Assembly: GCF_020740795.1 (NCBI RefSeq) | Contig: NC_067282.1 | Location: forward strand, 170,406,274 to 170,470,273 | DNA: 64,000 bases | DNA from: Apus apus | Lineage: Eukaryota; Chordata; Aves; Apodiformes; Apodidae | Direction of reading: 5' to 3' | Part shown: piece after piece, positions 24,701-35,700 of the stretch | How positions within the stretch are numbered: position 1 is the first letter of the stretch | Layout of the letters: every line of letters starts with the position of its first letter | The notes under the pieces: model-generated | Seen by the model: only the letters and a program-made list of their open reading frames with translations | The model's database searches: none | Told to the model about the DNA's origin: nothing | Translations under genes and position numbers: made by a program

Positions 24701-27700
24701 GATCACTTAAAAATTTGAGTTTATATAAACTGTTTTTTAGTTTTCCGTTATTTTAATTTTGGTGACTATCTTGTATGAAACTTTACAGGCCTGCCTTGGT
24801 CTTGATACCTTGGATTGGATCTTTGGCTGTAATTGTGGCACTGGGCTTCTACAGTCACAAGCATCCTGTTAATTTATACCTCCTTTTTGGATTTGTAAGT
24901 ATTTATATAAATTCAGTATTAATAGTCCCTAGAATACAATTTTTGACTCCTTGAAGCAAAGTGGTGATGGCTAATTTGTTTTTCTTGTATTTCTTGAAAG
25001 GTGCCCTATACACTTAGGAAGTTCTGAGTTCTTTTTTTTGTAGGCTGTAGCCACAGGTTGTTCCTAGGTAGCCTCTACTTCAGGTTTCTTCCAGCATCTT
25101 TTTAGGAAGAGTGTTAGAACTTGAATCAGTTTGAGCAAGCATTTTTTTTCATGGCTTGTGTATCTATCTGTGCGCTCTTATTGATGTCTTACCTATTTAT
25201 GTGGGTGATTTTTCTACGAAACTACTCAGCAGGAAGGAAGGAGGTGTATCCATTACCTTATTTGTTTAATGGATAAGCTCAAGCAGAGACCCAAATGCAA
25301 TCAGCAATCTTGATGCTGAATTCTGAGCATGTTTCCAACACAGACAGGTCAATCAGAGCTGTCCTTAAATTTCAGTCCCCTGCCTGATGTTGCAGATTTG
25401 TAGATCTGTCCTAACTGTTGCTCTTGGATATTTTAGATTATGTAACAAAACAGCCTTCCAAAAATAATTCACAGTAGCACCACTGGAATTTGATGCTTTA
25501 GTAGCTGCCTAAATTGTATTTGTGATACAACAGGCAGACAACTTTGCCGTGTAAGTAGACTGTTTAAATTGTAACACAGTTACATGCTTCTTGACTTCTG
25601 AAGTCTTGCAGGAGAATTAAATGTTTAAAAATTTTCAACAGATGCAGCTGTAACAAGGACTGATGTAATAGTTGGGCTAAATGTAGTGTGGGAGTTAGTG
25701 ATATGACAGTTTAAGTATGACATCGCATAGGAATAGAAGGATTCAAATCTCTGTATGATAAAGTGGTTTAACAGAATATGGGTTAAATGTTCTGTTATTT
25801 CTGACCTCTCAGGTCATGCCATAGATACTTTTCTCATCTTTTATTGTAATGGAACTTAATTTGAAATTCCATTTTAGAATAACTCTGGGCCCCTACTAGC
25901 CTTCAGGCTGAACTTCAGTAAAGTTTGTTTCTAAGTTAGCTGTTTCAAAACAGGGATGTGTGGGAAAGGAAATTGATGCTGATACTTAGCTGTCTAATGA
26001 GATATTAAGAGTATTGGATGGAAGTATTTCAAATATTGAAAAGTGTGCAAAAAGATGAAAACAGTTAATTTCTAACAGCAGCTCTGAGAAATGTTATAAC
26101 TCCTCGAATAGTTGGCAGTAAGCGTGGTAAGAACACTGTGGCTTGGAGTGGAAGACCTGAACAAAATTTTTCTACAGGAGCTGTCTCTCATTCCTTTTCA
26201 GTTTATATTGTATTATTTTTATGTAACACAACAACTTCTAACACAATAAGACAGTATGATTGCCATTTTCTTGTTGAACACTAAACGTTTTCATATACAA
26301 AGATATAACAAGAGAGCTAATGTATTCCATGCTGGGATACGTAATGGAATGGTACTCATTGCATGTGAAGTGTACGTGTGAGTGTTTTGTGGGCCTTTTT
26401 TTCATCCTTGTAATTTTTTGTTTTTACTTTTTATAGACCCTGCTGGTAGCACTGTCAGTTGCCTTTACAGGTAAATGGTAGCCGTCTGATTCTCTGATTC
26501 CTTAAAAAAACTGGAAAAGGAATCCAATATGTCATACTAATTGCTATCTGACATTCCTAGATGTGACTAAAGTGGTAATAAATCCCCTGTTTGAAAATTG
26601 TAATGACAGTGATATGAGTTTAGAAAAAAAGCACAACAGGGAATCAAGGGTGATAACTGGATTCTGATCCAGAACTAAAACTCTATAAACCTGAAGTGAG
26701 AAATGGGCTGTGCCATCTGTTCTTTCAGTAGAGTTAACAATGCTCTCTGCTATAAGGCAGCCGTCAGCAGAGCTGATCTGCAAGTGGAACAACCTCATCT
26801 TTCTCCTCTGCTTCCTCCAAGACTTTGAGTTTGGAGCATTCTGTACTTTCTTGTCAGGGTCAAGCTGGGGGAGCATGTGGACAAGTTACGGCATCACCTT
26901 GCACTATAGCTTCCAGCATAAGCTAAAACCTCTTCATTATGGTTTATGGTCTCCTGAAAAAAAAAACACAAAACAATAAAAAATTGCTTGGGGAAAAAAA
27001 GAGATTGAGGCAGAAGGGAAGAAAAAGTTTGACTCGATTCACTTATCTTTCCCTTTCTATCCCCTCATCAATGCTTTTATGAGCCTTTACAGGGGACTGA
27101 TTATCTTGTGATTTTGTTGTTGTTTCAGTATCCTGAAAAATTCAGATAGCTTTTTCCTTAAGGATCTCCCATATCTAGGCTTAAAAATACATTTTTAAAA
27201 AAATTATTTTTATTATGAGTAGGGAAGGTCTGTTATTTTGAGAAGCTACAGCTATACTGTAACTGTCAAACTTAGCTAGTGCAGGGGTACCCGAGCCCTA
27301 TGATCATGGTTTTGAAGTGCGAAGGCAAGTTCAGGCACAATTTACTTGTTTAGTTCACAGTTAAGATTCTCTTTTCCTGTCTGTGAGTTTAAACTTCTGT
27401 TTCCTCAAAAGATAATTTAGCAAATGCAGAGTGTAGTGTTTCTTAAATGACAGTTTACTTCTTTTGTTTATAGTGAGTTTCTTTGACGTGTCCGTGGTCT
27501 TGCAAGCCTTTCTTCTTACTACTGCTGTGTTTCTTGGACTGACTGCATATACCTTGCAGTCAAAGAGAGACTTCAGCAAATTTGGAGCAGGGTATGTTGT
27601 CATATTGAGATTTTTTTGTTTGTTGTTTTGGTTTGGTTTTTGTTAAGCTAGTTTTTCCTTTTCTAAAGCAAGCTTTGCAGATATGATCATGAATACAGGT

Positions 27701-28857
27701 CAACAGAACATGCTTGAAGAGAATGGTGAAGGTGTTATTTATCTTAGATTATTAATTTTATGCAGTTCCACTTCCTTGGTGAGGAATTCTTTTCTGTGAT
27801 TATGATTCTTAAAACTGTATTATTACACTAAAATCTAGTTTACCTGAATTTTTCACTGAGACAGAAGGCAACTGCTTCAAATACTTTCAAAAAGAAGTAA
27901 ATGTAGGACATAAGTTTTGGCAGCTTTATAAAACTGAATTCTACCGCTGATGCCAGTGAACAGTTGACATCTAAGAATTATTGATATTTTCTTACTAAAT
28001 ATAATACAAAGAGGTTTTATAGGAAGGGAAGAAATTTTAAGTAACATTTTAAATAAAATGCATTGTTGCTCACAGTTTAATTTTTTTTCCAGCCTCTTCA
28101 CTTGTTTGTGGATTTTAATCTTCTCGTGTTTATTGAGGGTAAGATACCTTATATTCAAGCTTAAAAATTATTCTTTAACATAAATCTTGTACTAACTTGT
28201 AGTATAACAAAAAAGTTTTGGACAATCCACGACAGCTTAATGAAAGAAAATTCCTAAGCAGATCCATTATTGGTGTAGGTCGTGCTGCTGATCTTTTAAC
28301 CATTCATTTCTAATTCAAATTTTTGTTGGATGCTGTTCTTGCTAATGTAAAAATGGTATTTGCACTGATTGACAAACTTAGCCAGTTGGGATCCACTACT
28401 TGATTGAGAAAATGGGAATAAAATTTAGTGTTCAGTTGTATTTTGTTTTTCTAATTTTTCTACTGTTAATATTGAATATTTACATAGAATATTGAAATGT
28501 CATCGTAATACTGTATATGTGTATGCGTAACAGTAAAAACTCATCATGCATCCTTTTTTTTAAGTGTGGTGTATCATTATGCAGGGATTTTAATATTAAA
28601 AATAAAATTAATTTTTCGGTTCTCTTTTTTCATGTTTCATTTGCCTCCAGGTGTTTTTCTACAGCGAGACAATAGAGTTGGTGGTTGCTGCTGCTGGCGC
28701 TCTTCTGTTCTGTGGATTTATTATTTATGACACTCATTTGCTGATGCACAAATTGTCCCCTGAAGAGTACATACAGGCTGCAATCAATCTCTACCTGGAC
28801 ATCATCAATCTCTTCCTACACCTGCTGCGTATACTGGAAGTATTTAATAAAAAATAG
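21602..28857 (+). CDS. TMBIM4: TMBIM4, transmembrane BAX inhibitor motif protein 4 (Lifeguard 4 / Golgi anti-apoptotic protein)
   Basis: TMBIM4 belongs to the BAX-inhibitor-1/Lifeguard family of Golgi and ER membrane proteins that lower lumenal calcium and dampen apoptosis. Seven coding exons: 21602-21698, 23377-23485, 24789-24894, 26437-26470, 27474-27591, 28093-28138 and 28651-28857. All introns are GT/AG and phases agree, giving 717 nt and 238 residues, the length I recall for the human protein. The start ATG lies in GAGGCGGCCATGG, a good Kozak context. Visible hallmarks are [14 protein letters not shown] (7-20), LNLYLLFGF-like (97-104), [14 protein letters not shown] near 150, and the C-terminal core [14 protein letters not shown] (186-199) and [15 protein letters not shown] (216-230). 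Asp197 and Asp220 match the paired acidic residues of the family's calcium-leak pore. About seven hydrophobic helices are seen, with a Lys-Lys end. A CpG-island promoter lies upstream and the neighbours are IRAK3 remnants and LLPH, as in other vertebrates. No defect is seen. Confidence 0.97.
23921..23960. repeat. (GTTT)n-rich microsatellite in TMBIM4 intron
   Basis: Short TTTG/GTTT repeats within the second intron; no function inferred. Confidence 0.6.
24121..24168. repeat. TTTTAC/TTTCAC short tandem repeat in TMBIM4 intron
   Basis: Degenerate 6-bp units (ACTTTC, ACTTTT) repeated about seven times. Confidence 0.7.
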
Positions 28858-29107
28858 TCAAAAGAAGTGTGGCTTGGCTATAGCGTATATGAAGTTAAGT
28901 ATCTAAATAGCATTTGGATGATCTACAAACTGTGTAGACTGAATCTTTACTACTTTTTCATTCCATGAATATTGATCCCTCCTTAGGAAAAAGGCTTTCT
29001 ATGTAGCTAAAGTTATTCTCTAGAACATATATTTTATGTAGTTAACACGCTGTCATCATGCCAGTCACTTTTTTAATCACTAAATTTGCGCTTGACAATA
29101 ATTAATG

Positions 29108-29483
29108 ATTAAAACTTTTGCCAACTTCCACTTGCTCCAGCATAAGCCTGTCTTGCTACGTTGTAGTGCTGGAAAGGTTTCCTTTGGGATTACAAGTGAA
29201 TGGACTGTGTAAGGGTAGCCTGAGTTTATCACTGTGCAATGTTTTACTAAGCTAAAATGTATTTCTTGTTTTTGTTTGGTAAAGTGGAATGCTGTCTCTC
29301 ACAGATAATTTATTCTTGTTCAGGGCTGTCAGACTGATGTACACTGGGAGGGTGTTAAAGCAATTAAAGAGAATGTTGTTCATGTAAGTATTATTGATTG
29401 CCTTTCAATGTTCCAAAGAATCATTTGGAGATGGATTCTGCTGTTTTGTCGGATTGTATATATTAAGGTTAATTGTCAATAAA
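29108..29483 (+). promoter_or_regulatory. TMBIM4: TMBIM4 3'UTR polyadenylation signals
   Basis: The 3'UTR follows the stop at 28857. An ATTAAA variant lies at 29108-29113 and a canonical AATAAA at 29478-29483. Either could end the transcript; both lie upstream of the LTR/CR1 block. Confidence 0.55.
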
Positions 29484-29659
29484 AACTGGGAAACCTTTAG
29501 TCTGTTCTTGCTGCTGCAACCAGAGAACTTTGGGGTGCTGAGGGGAGCACTGCAGACCCGGTTTGGACTAGGGAGAGGTGCCACAGTAGCAGCTGCTGCC
29601 CAGGCTGTTGAAACCCTGAAAGGGCTGGTGGGGTGAAAACAGTTTGGGAAGTCTTTCCC

Positions 29660-30034
29660 ACTGCAGTGGTTATGTCAGGTCTTGCCCTGTCAGCGAGCGT
29701 TGAGCAAAAAGGTGAGACAGTACCTGGGAAATGTCCCGTGCGTGTCCTGCTGATCTGAGGAAACCAGGCGGCCTCCCTTGGTAAAAAGGACTAACACATA
29801 AGGAGTAAACAGGATAGCATTGCTTAGCATCGATAAGGCTTGGAATGTATAGATAAGGTTTGGATTGTGAGGGAGGGTGTTGTGTGAGAGGATGTTCCCC
29901 CAGAAACTTGCTGAGAAAGCAAGAACATGGTGCAGACCCCAGAAAAGAATGCCGAGTGTGAAAAGTGCACAGCGAGGAAGACATACAGCCTTCATCCCAA
30001 AGGCCCGCGACCACCATAAGACACTACGCAGGTG
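29660..30034 (+). mobile_element. probable LTR, left part (split by CR1)
   Basis: This sequence directly precedes the CR1 insertion. It appears continuous with the LTR-like sequence resuming after 34464, because the CR1 is bounded by a target-site duplication. The left edge is uncertain; candidate TGT starts are near 29671, 29866 and 29880. No retroviral coding sequence is present, so a solo LTR is the likely form. Confidence 0.35.
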
Positions 30035-30041
30035 CAACAAG
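30035..30041. repeat. CR1 target-site duplication, left copy
   Basis: CAACAAG immediately before the first base of the full-length CR1. The identical heptamer follows the tail at 34458-34464. Confidence 0.75.
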
Positions 30042-30307
30042 AGCACGCGGCAGCGGTGAGAGCGCAGAGCGGCAGCGGTGAGAGCTGCTCCTTTAATTAC
30101 TGAGGATTAGAGAAGAGACCGGGCTTCCCGGAGACGGCGAAGCCGGAGCAGAGCGAGGAGACCCGAGTCTGAGCGGGAATCCTGAGAGGAGCAGGAAGGC
30201 TGACGTGGCAGGGGGTGTGGCTGAGAACCGCGGCAAGGTTTAAAAGCGGCCATCTCGGCAGCTCCCTCAGAGCACGCGGCAGCGGTGAGAACGCAGAGCG
30301 GCAGCGG
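30042..30307 (+). promoter_or_regulatory. CR1 5'UTR with repeated subunit (putative internal promoter)
   Basis: The first 37 or so bases (AGCACGCGGCAGCGGTGAGA, then a G/A difference, then CGCAGAGCGGCAGCGG) recur at 30271-30307, exactly 229 bp downstream. The intervening region is GC-rich and CpG-containing. This suggests a 5'UTR built of tandem promoter-bearing units. Promoter function is inferred. Confidence 0.6.
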
Positions 30308-30396
30308 CCATCACAGGAAGTGAAGTAGCGCGAGGGCAGGGGGAGAGCGGCGTGAGTGGAGGCAGGAAGCAGAGAACACCAGTAAATTTCTCTAGC

Positions 30397-31470
30397 ATGG
30401 TGGCAACACGCCCTAAAACTGTATTGAAGAAGGATATGGGAACTCAGACGGAGGTTCTGAGCAGGCACGCAGCCGTGCAGGTCTCTGGCTGCAGCGAGTG
30501 CCTGAGCCTGGCACTGGTGCCAGAGGGAGCCAGTGGCACCGCGTGTGTGCGGTGCGAGCAAATCGATGATCTCCTCAGGCAGGTGGTTAGACTGACAGAG
30601 GAGGTTGAAAGACTGAGAATTATCAGAGAATGTGAGAATGAAATAGATTGGTGGAGTCAAACCCTGAGGCAAGGGCAGGAGGAAGAGATGCTAGAACAAG
30701 TGATGGATCCCCTCCCCTCCTGTTCTCAGACAGAAGGAGAGAACTTTAGGAACATGGAGGAATGGAGGGAGGTCCGTCCTCGGAGAGGCAAGAAAAAACC
30801 CTCCCAACTCCGTCCATCCTCCGAATTGCCCTTGAAGAATAGGTACGAGGTCTTGGAACTTCAGGGAAAGGAAAATGAAGCTGGAGTGGCAGATTTGTCT
30901 AGTGAACCGCCTAGGACTTGTCGCTCAGCTCCACGACTTAGGACTTCTTCAACTAAGAAGGAAAGGAGGGTAGTTGTGGTGGGTGACTCCCTTCTGAGGG
31001 GAACAGAGGGGCCCATCTGTAGACCTGACCCATCCCACAGGGAGGTCTGCTGCCTCCCTGGGGCTCGCATTAGAGATGTTAAAAGGAAACTCTCTAGTAT
31101 GGTAAATCCATCTGATTACTACCCACTGCTGATTTTTCAGGTTGGCAGTGACGAAATTACTACAAGAAATGTAAGGGCAATGAAGAGAGACTTCAGGGCC
31201 CTGGGACGGCTAGTTAGGGGGTCTGGAGCACAAGTCGTGTTTGCCTCCATACCTCCTGCAAGAATGGGTGGAGAGATAAGCAGGAAGAGTTTAATGATGA
31301 ACGAATGGCTAAGAGACTGGTGCCAAAGGCAGGGCTTTGGCTTTTTTGATCATGGGCTGCTCTATGAGACACCTGGCCTGATGGTGGCGGGTGGGATGCA
31401 CCTGTCCCAGAGGGGGAAAAGGCTTTTGGGGCAGGACTTAGCAGGGCTCATTGAGAGAGCTTTAAACTAG
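30397..31470 (+). CDS. CR1 ORF1 protein (zinc-finger-like, coiled coil, SGNH/GDSL esterase-like)
   Basis: First ATG at 30397 gives 357 residues; the frame is open from 30352, but that codon is GTG. Residue numbers below are from 30397. Near 32-56 there is a Cys-rich pattern ([10 protein letters not shown]...ACVRCEQ), followed by a heptad-like segment ([17 protein letters not shown]), as in other CR1 ORF1 proteins. A basic patch (RPRRGKKK) comes mid-protein. The C-terminal half is an SGNH-hydrolase-like fold starting with [11 protein letters not shown] (Ser nucleophile). The usual GTND block reads GSDE here, and the usual D-x-x-H block reads [10 protein letters not shown], so the catalytic Asp appears to be Gly and the oxyanion Asn appears replaced. 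ORF1 proteins bind RNA in the LINE particle. The stop TAG (31468-31470) abuts ORF2. Confidence 0.9.
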   Translation: MVATRPKTVLKKDMGTQTEVLSRHAAVQVSGCSECLSLALVPEGASGTACVRCEQIDDLLRQVVRLTEEVERLRIIRECENEIDWWSQTLRQGQEEEMLEQVMDPLPSCSQTEGENFRNMEEWREVRPRRGKKKPSQLRPSSELPLKNRYEVLELQGKENEAGVADLSSEPPRTCRSAPRLRTSSTKKERRVVVVGDSLLRGTEGPICRPDPSHREVCCLPGARIRDVKRKLSSMVNPSDYYPLLIFQVGSDEITTRNVRAMKRDFRALGRLVRGSGAQVVFASIPPARMGGEISRKSLMMNEWLRDWCQRQGFGFFDHGLLYETPGLMVAGGMHLSQRGKRLLGQDLAGLIERALN

Positions 31471-31472
31471 AT

Positions 31473-34358
31473 GTGAAGGGGGAAGGGGAGAAAACTGGGT
31501 CTGTTAGGGACAAGCCCAAGAGGAACATACCAGGGCCTGTAGGAGGATGGGCTAAGGAGGATTTAGTCCCACCGATGTGCTCTACTTGCTTCCTGAAATG
31601 CCTGTACACCAATGCACGCAGCATGGGGAATAAACAGGAAGAGTTAGAGGTCTGTGTGCGGTCTAAGGGTTATGATCTGGTAGCAATAACAGAGACATGG
31701 TGGGACAGCTCACACGACTGGAATGTGGCCATGGATGGCTATGTGCTTTTTAGGAAAGATCGGTCGGTGAAGCGAGGTGGTGGAGTTGCTCTTTATGTGA
31801 GAGAGCAGCTAGAATGTATTGAGTTTTGTACAGGGGCTGATGAGGGGCGAGTTGAAATTCTGTGGGTAAGAATTAAAGGACAGGGTAGTATGGGTGACAC
31901 AGTTGTGGGGGTCTACTACAGACCTCCTGATCAAGATGAGGAAGTTGATGAAGCTTTCTACAGGCAGCTGAAAGCAGCCTCACAACTGCAGTCCTTGGTC
32001 CTCATGGGAGATTTTAACTATCCTGATATCTGCTGGAAGACTTATACAGCCAGCCTTTCACAGTCTAGGAGGTTCCTCCAATGCATTGATGACAACTTCT
32101 TAATGCAAATGGTGGATGAGCCGACTAGAAGAGGAGCGCTGCTGGATCTTGTGCTCACCAACAAGGAGGGCCTTATTGAAGCAGTGGTGGTCAATGGCAA
32201 CCTTGGCTGCAGCGACCATGAGATGGTGGAGTTCAGGATCCTGTGTGGGAGGAACAGAATTTCCAGCAGGACCAGAACCCTGGACTTCTACAGAGCAAAC
32301 TTCGGCCTCCTCAACCAATTGTTAAGGGAAGTCCCATGGGACAGAGTGCTAGAAGGTAAAGGGGCTCAAGATAGCTGGACAATATTCAAGGACCACTTCT
32401 TGCAAGCACAGCATCAGTGTGTCCCAATGGGTAGAAAATCTAGTAAGGGAGCTAGGAGACCAGCGTGGTTAAAAAAGGAACTGCTGGGGAAACTCAAGTG
32501 GAAGAGGAAAATCTATAGATCATGGAAGGAGGGACTGGTCACTTGGGAGGAATATAGGAATGTTGTCAGGGAATGTAGGGAGGCAACTAGGAAAGCTAAG
32601 GCCTCCTTGGAACTTAACCTTGCAAGTCGGGTTAAGGACAGTAGAAAGGGCTTTTTCAAATACATAGCCAACAAAGCTAATACCAGAGGCAGTATAGGCC
32701 CACTGCTGAATGAGGTGGGTGCCCTGGTGACAGAGGATATGAAGAAGGCAGAGGTGCTGAATGCCTTCTTTGCCTCTGTCTTTACTCCTGCAGGCTTTTC
32801 CCATGAGCCCCAGATTCATATAACCCCAGAAGTAGTCAAGATAGGTGAGGACATAGTAGATGAGGATTGGGTTAGGGATCAGTTGCATAATCTGGACATC
32901 CATAAATCGATGGGTCCGGATGAAATGCATCCAAGGGTGCTGAGGGAGCTGGCGGAGGTCATTGCTAGTCCACTCTCCATCATCTTCGGTAAGTCATGGG
33001 TAACAGGAGAGGTGCCTGAGGACTGGAGGATAGCAAATGTCACTCCAGTCTACAAGAAGGGCAAGAAGGAGGACCCGGGTAACTATAGACCGGTCAGCCT
33101 CACCTCCATCCCTGGAAAGGTAATGGAACAACTTGTCCTTGGCACTATCTCTAGACATATCAAGGAGATGGGGGTCATCAAGAGCAGTCAACATGGTTTT
33201 ACCAAGGGTAAGTCATGTTTGACTAACCTCATAGCCTTCTATGAGGAAATTACTAGGTGGATAGATGATGGTAGAGCGGTTGATGTGGTCTATCTTGATT
33301 TCAGTAAAGCATTTGACACCGTCTCCCACAGCATCCTTGTAGATAAGTTGATCAAGTATGGGTTTGATGATCAGGCAGTGAGGTGGATCAAGAACTGGTT
33401 GAAAGGAAGAAGTCAGAGAGTTGTAGTCAATGGGGCAAAATCTAGTTGGAGGCCTGTGACTAGTGGAGTCCCTCAGGGGTCGGTACTGGGACCGGTGTTG
33501 TTCAATATCTTCATCAACGACCTGGATGAGGGCACAGAATGTACCCTCAGCAAGTTTGCTGATGACACCAAGCTGGGAGGAGTGGCTGACACACCAGAAG
33601 GCTGTGCTGCCATTCAGAGAGACTTAGACAGGCTGGAGACTTGGGCGGGGAAAAACCTGATGAAGTTTAACAAGAGCAAGTGTAGAGTTTTGCATTTGGG
33701 GAAGAAAAACGCCATGCACCAGTACAGGTTGGGGGCTGACCTGCTGGAGAGCAGTGTAGGTGAAAGGGACCTGGGGGTCATGGTAGACAGGAGGATGACC
33801 ATGAGCCAGCAGTGTGCCCTTGTGGCTAAGAAGGCCAATGGCATCCTGGGGTGTATTAGAAAGGGTGTGGTTAGTAGGTCAAGAGAGGTTCTCCTCCCCC
33901 TCTATTCTGCATTGGTGAGGCCACATCTGGAATATTGTGTCCAGTTCTGGGCCCCTCAGTTCAAGAAGGACAGGGAAGTGCTTGAAAGAGTCCAACGCAG
34001 AGCTACAAAGATGATTAAGGGAGTGGAACATCTCCCTTATGAGGAAAGGCTGAGGGAGCTGGGTCTCTTTAGTTTGGAGAAAAGGAGACTGAGAGGTGAC
34101 CTCATCAATGTTTACAAATATGTAAAGGGTGAGTGTCAAGACGATGGAGTTAAGCTTTTTTCAGTGAAGACCAGTGATAGGACAAGGGGTAATGGATACA
34201 AGTTGGAGCATAGGAGGTTTAAGATGAATATCAGGAAAAATTTTTTTACTGTAAGAGTGACAGAGCACTGGAACAGGCTGCCCAGAGAGGTTGTGGAGTC
34301 TCCTTCGCTGGAGACATTCAAAACCCGCCTGGACGCCTTCCTGTGTGATGTGCTCTAG
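31473..34358 (+). CDS. CR1 ORF2 protein: AP endonuclease and reverse transcriptase
   Basis: 961 codons, uninterrupted. It nicks target DNA and reverse-transcribes the element RNA. Endonuclease residues are in place: Asn47 (YTNARS), Glu74 (TETWW), Asp180/Asn182 (GDFNYP), Asp248/His249 (SDHE). The reverse transcriptase has YLDFSKAFD (607-615), [11 protein letters not shown] and FADD (695-698), with both catalytic Asp of the FADD box. The C-terminal CR1 domain follows ([35 protein letters not shown]). The first codon of the open frame is GTG, and the first in-frame ATG is residue 35 at 31575, just before the endonuclease. Translation may therefore start there or by reinitiation after ORF1. No inactivating change was seen. 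Confidence 0.95.
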   Translation: MKGEGEKTGSVRDKPKRNIPGPVGGWAKEDLVPPMCSTCFLKCLYTNARSMGNKQEELEVCVRSKGYDLVAITETWWDSSHDWNVAMDGYVLFRKDRSVKRGGGVALYVREQLECIEFCTGADEGRVEILWVRIKGQGSMGDTVVGVYYRPPDQDEEVDEAFYRQLKAASQLQSLVLMGDFNYPDICWKTYTASLSQSRRFLQCIDDNFLMQMVDEPTRRGALLDLVLTNKEGLIEAVVVNGNLGCSDHEMVEFRILCGRNRISSRTRTLDFYRANFGLLNQLLREVPWDRVLEGKGAQDSWTIFKDHFLQAQHQCVPMGRKSSKGARRPAWLKKELLGKLKWKRKIYRSWKEGLVTWEEYRNVVRECREATRKAKASLELNLASRVKDSRKGFFKYIANKANTRGSIGPLLNEVGALVTEDMKKAEVLNAFFASVFTPAGFSHEPQIHITPEVVKIGEDIVDEDWVRDQLHNLDIHKSMGPDEMHPRVLRELAEVIASPLSIIFGKSWVTGEVPEDWRIANVTPVYKKGKKEDPGNYRPVSLTSIPGKVMEQLVLGTISRHIKEMGVIKSSQHGFTKGKSCLTNLIAFYEEITRWIDDGRAVDVVYLDFSKAFDTVSHSILVDKLIKYGFDDQAVRWIKNWLKGRSQRVVVNGAKSSWRPVTSGVPQGSVLGPVLFNIFINDLDEGTECTLSKFADDTKLGGVADTPEGCAAIQRDLDRLETWAGKNLMKFNKSKCRVLHLGKKNAMHQYRLGADLLESSVGERDLGVMVDRRMTMSQQCALVAKKANGILGCIRKGVVSRSREVLLPLYSALVRPHLEYCVQFWAPQFKKDREVLERVQRRATKMIKGVEHLPYEERLRELGLFSLEKRRLRGDLINVYKYVKGECQDDGVKLFSVKTSDRTRGNGYKLEHRRFKMNIRKNFFTVRVTEHWNRLPREVVESPSLETFKTRLDAFLCDVL

Positions 34359-34422
34359 GTGACCCTGCTCTGGCAGGGGGGTTGGACTAGATGATCTTTC
34401 AAGGTCCCTTCCAACCCCTAGG

Positions 34423-34464
34423 ATTCTATGATTCTATGATTCTATGATTCTATGATTCAACAAG
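34423..34464. repeat. CR1 ATTCTATG tail and right target-site duplication
   Basis: About four copies of the 8-bp ATTCTATG unit form the CR1 3' terminus, followed by CAACAAG (34458-34464), identical to the heptamer at 30035-30041. Confidence 0.85.
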
Positions 34465-34810
34465 GAGGAGCTCGGGGGGCAACTGTAATAATGATTTCCG
34501 GGAACTAATTGTAATAACCCCTCCCTATCCTCGGACACCTAATGTATATGCAACAACATGGATGAATATGTATTACTTTGTGTCATATAATGAGCTTGCC
34601 AACAGCTCCAGGGTGTGCAGGCTCGTGGAGGAGCGAGGCCCCGTGCACCCGGCGCTGAATAAACACCTCCTTTGTAACCCTGCTGGTTGTAAACTCGTTA
34701 TTCCTCTTGTCGCTGCCAGGAGCAGGAACACCTGCTTCCCGGGCTGGAGCTTGACTGAGCCTGCGAACTGCTCTGAGCGAGTCTGACGATTTCTCTCTTC
34801 TGTCACAGGC
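34465..34810 (+). mobile_element. probable LTR, right part
   Basis: Sequence resumes after the CR1. It contains GGCGCTGAATAAACACC (AATAAA at 34658-34663), the usual layout of a retroviral R region with its polyadenylation signal. A U5-like stretch follows, ending near TTCTGTCACA at 34807. No primer-binding site or gag/pol is visible, so this is best read as part of an old solo LTR interrupted by the CR1. Confidence 0.45.
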
Positions 34811-34909
34811 TTTCCTTAAGAAAGGCGCAGAAGTAGCAAAAAAAACCCAAACAAACCAAACTTCGCTTTTTTTCCTCCTGATGGAATACGGGTTGATTTT
34901 TTTTTTTCA

Positions 34910-35700
34910 TCCCTCCCCGCCACTCTCGACGGGCAGGGGGGGCCCGGGCATGACCTCACCGCTCGGGGCCGGCAGGGGGGGCCCGGGCTAGCCCCGGGGG
35001 GCCCGGCCCCGCCCCCAGCTGACGGCGCCCGCCCGGGACTGTCGGTACCGCCCGCCCGGCCGCCTGAGGGGGCGGGGCCCGGCGTGCCCGCCGCCCTGCG
35101 CACGCGCGGGCAGGGCGCGCGGCCTAGCGCGAGGGCGGGCGGGAGGCCTCGTGCGCGGGCGGGGGTGAGCGGGGCGGGGGGGGCTGCGTCTGCGGGGGGT
35201 GGGGGGCGGGGGGGTGTCCGGGACCTGTGCCCTCACCGTGCGCTCTGCCCCCTCCTCAGGACATGGCGAAGAGCCTGAGGAGCAAGTGGAGGAGGAAGAT
35301 GCGGGCGGAGAAGAGGAAAAAGAACGCGCCCAGGGAGCTGGAGCGGCTGAAGAAGGTCCTGGGAACCCACGCGGACGCCGTCATGGAGGAGGTCAAGGAG
35401 GTGGCGACCGTGCTGCCCCCCAAGCAAGTCCTGGAGCGGGGAGGTGAGCGCCGGAGCCGCGGGGAAGCCCCGCGGGCAGAGCGGGCCAGCGCCGGAGGAG
35501 GCCGCGGTGCCGGGAGGGCCCTCCCGCCCCCCCTTCCCCGGGCCCTCCCGCCCCCCCTTCCCCGGGCCCTCCCGCCCCCCCTTCCCCGGGCCCTCCCGCC
35601 CCTTCCGCCCGCCCCCCGGTGCCGCTTCCGGCGTGGGGCCGGTGCCGCGGGGCCGGTTCTCCTGCAGGAGCCGCCCGGGTGCGGGGGCGCCCTGCGGGGC
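34910..35700. promoter_or_regulatory. LLPH: CpG island / LLPH promoter and untranslated first exon
   Basis: Very GC- and CpG-rich block. A donor-like G/GTGAGC occurs at 35164/35165, and a good acceptor (CCCCCTCCTCAG) ends at 35259. This suggests an untranslated first exon ending at 35164 and a 95-bp intron before the start-codon exon. No TATA box is seen. Confidence 0.7.

Larger units (their letters stand above)
30042..34457 (+). mobile_element. full-length CR1 LINE retrotransposon
   Basis: 4416 bp element with all CR1 parts: GC-rich 5'UTR (30042-30396), ORF1, ORF2 with endonuclease and reverse transcriptase, a short 3'UTR (34359-34422), and an ATTCTATG tail of about four units (34423-34457). 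Both ORFs are uninterrupted. Heptamers CAACAAG flank it. CR1 copies are nearly always severely 5' truncated, so a complete copy is unusual and implies recent insertion. It lies downstream of TMBIM4 in the same orientation, inside an LTR-like sequence. Confidence 0.96.
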
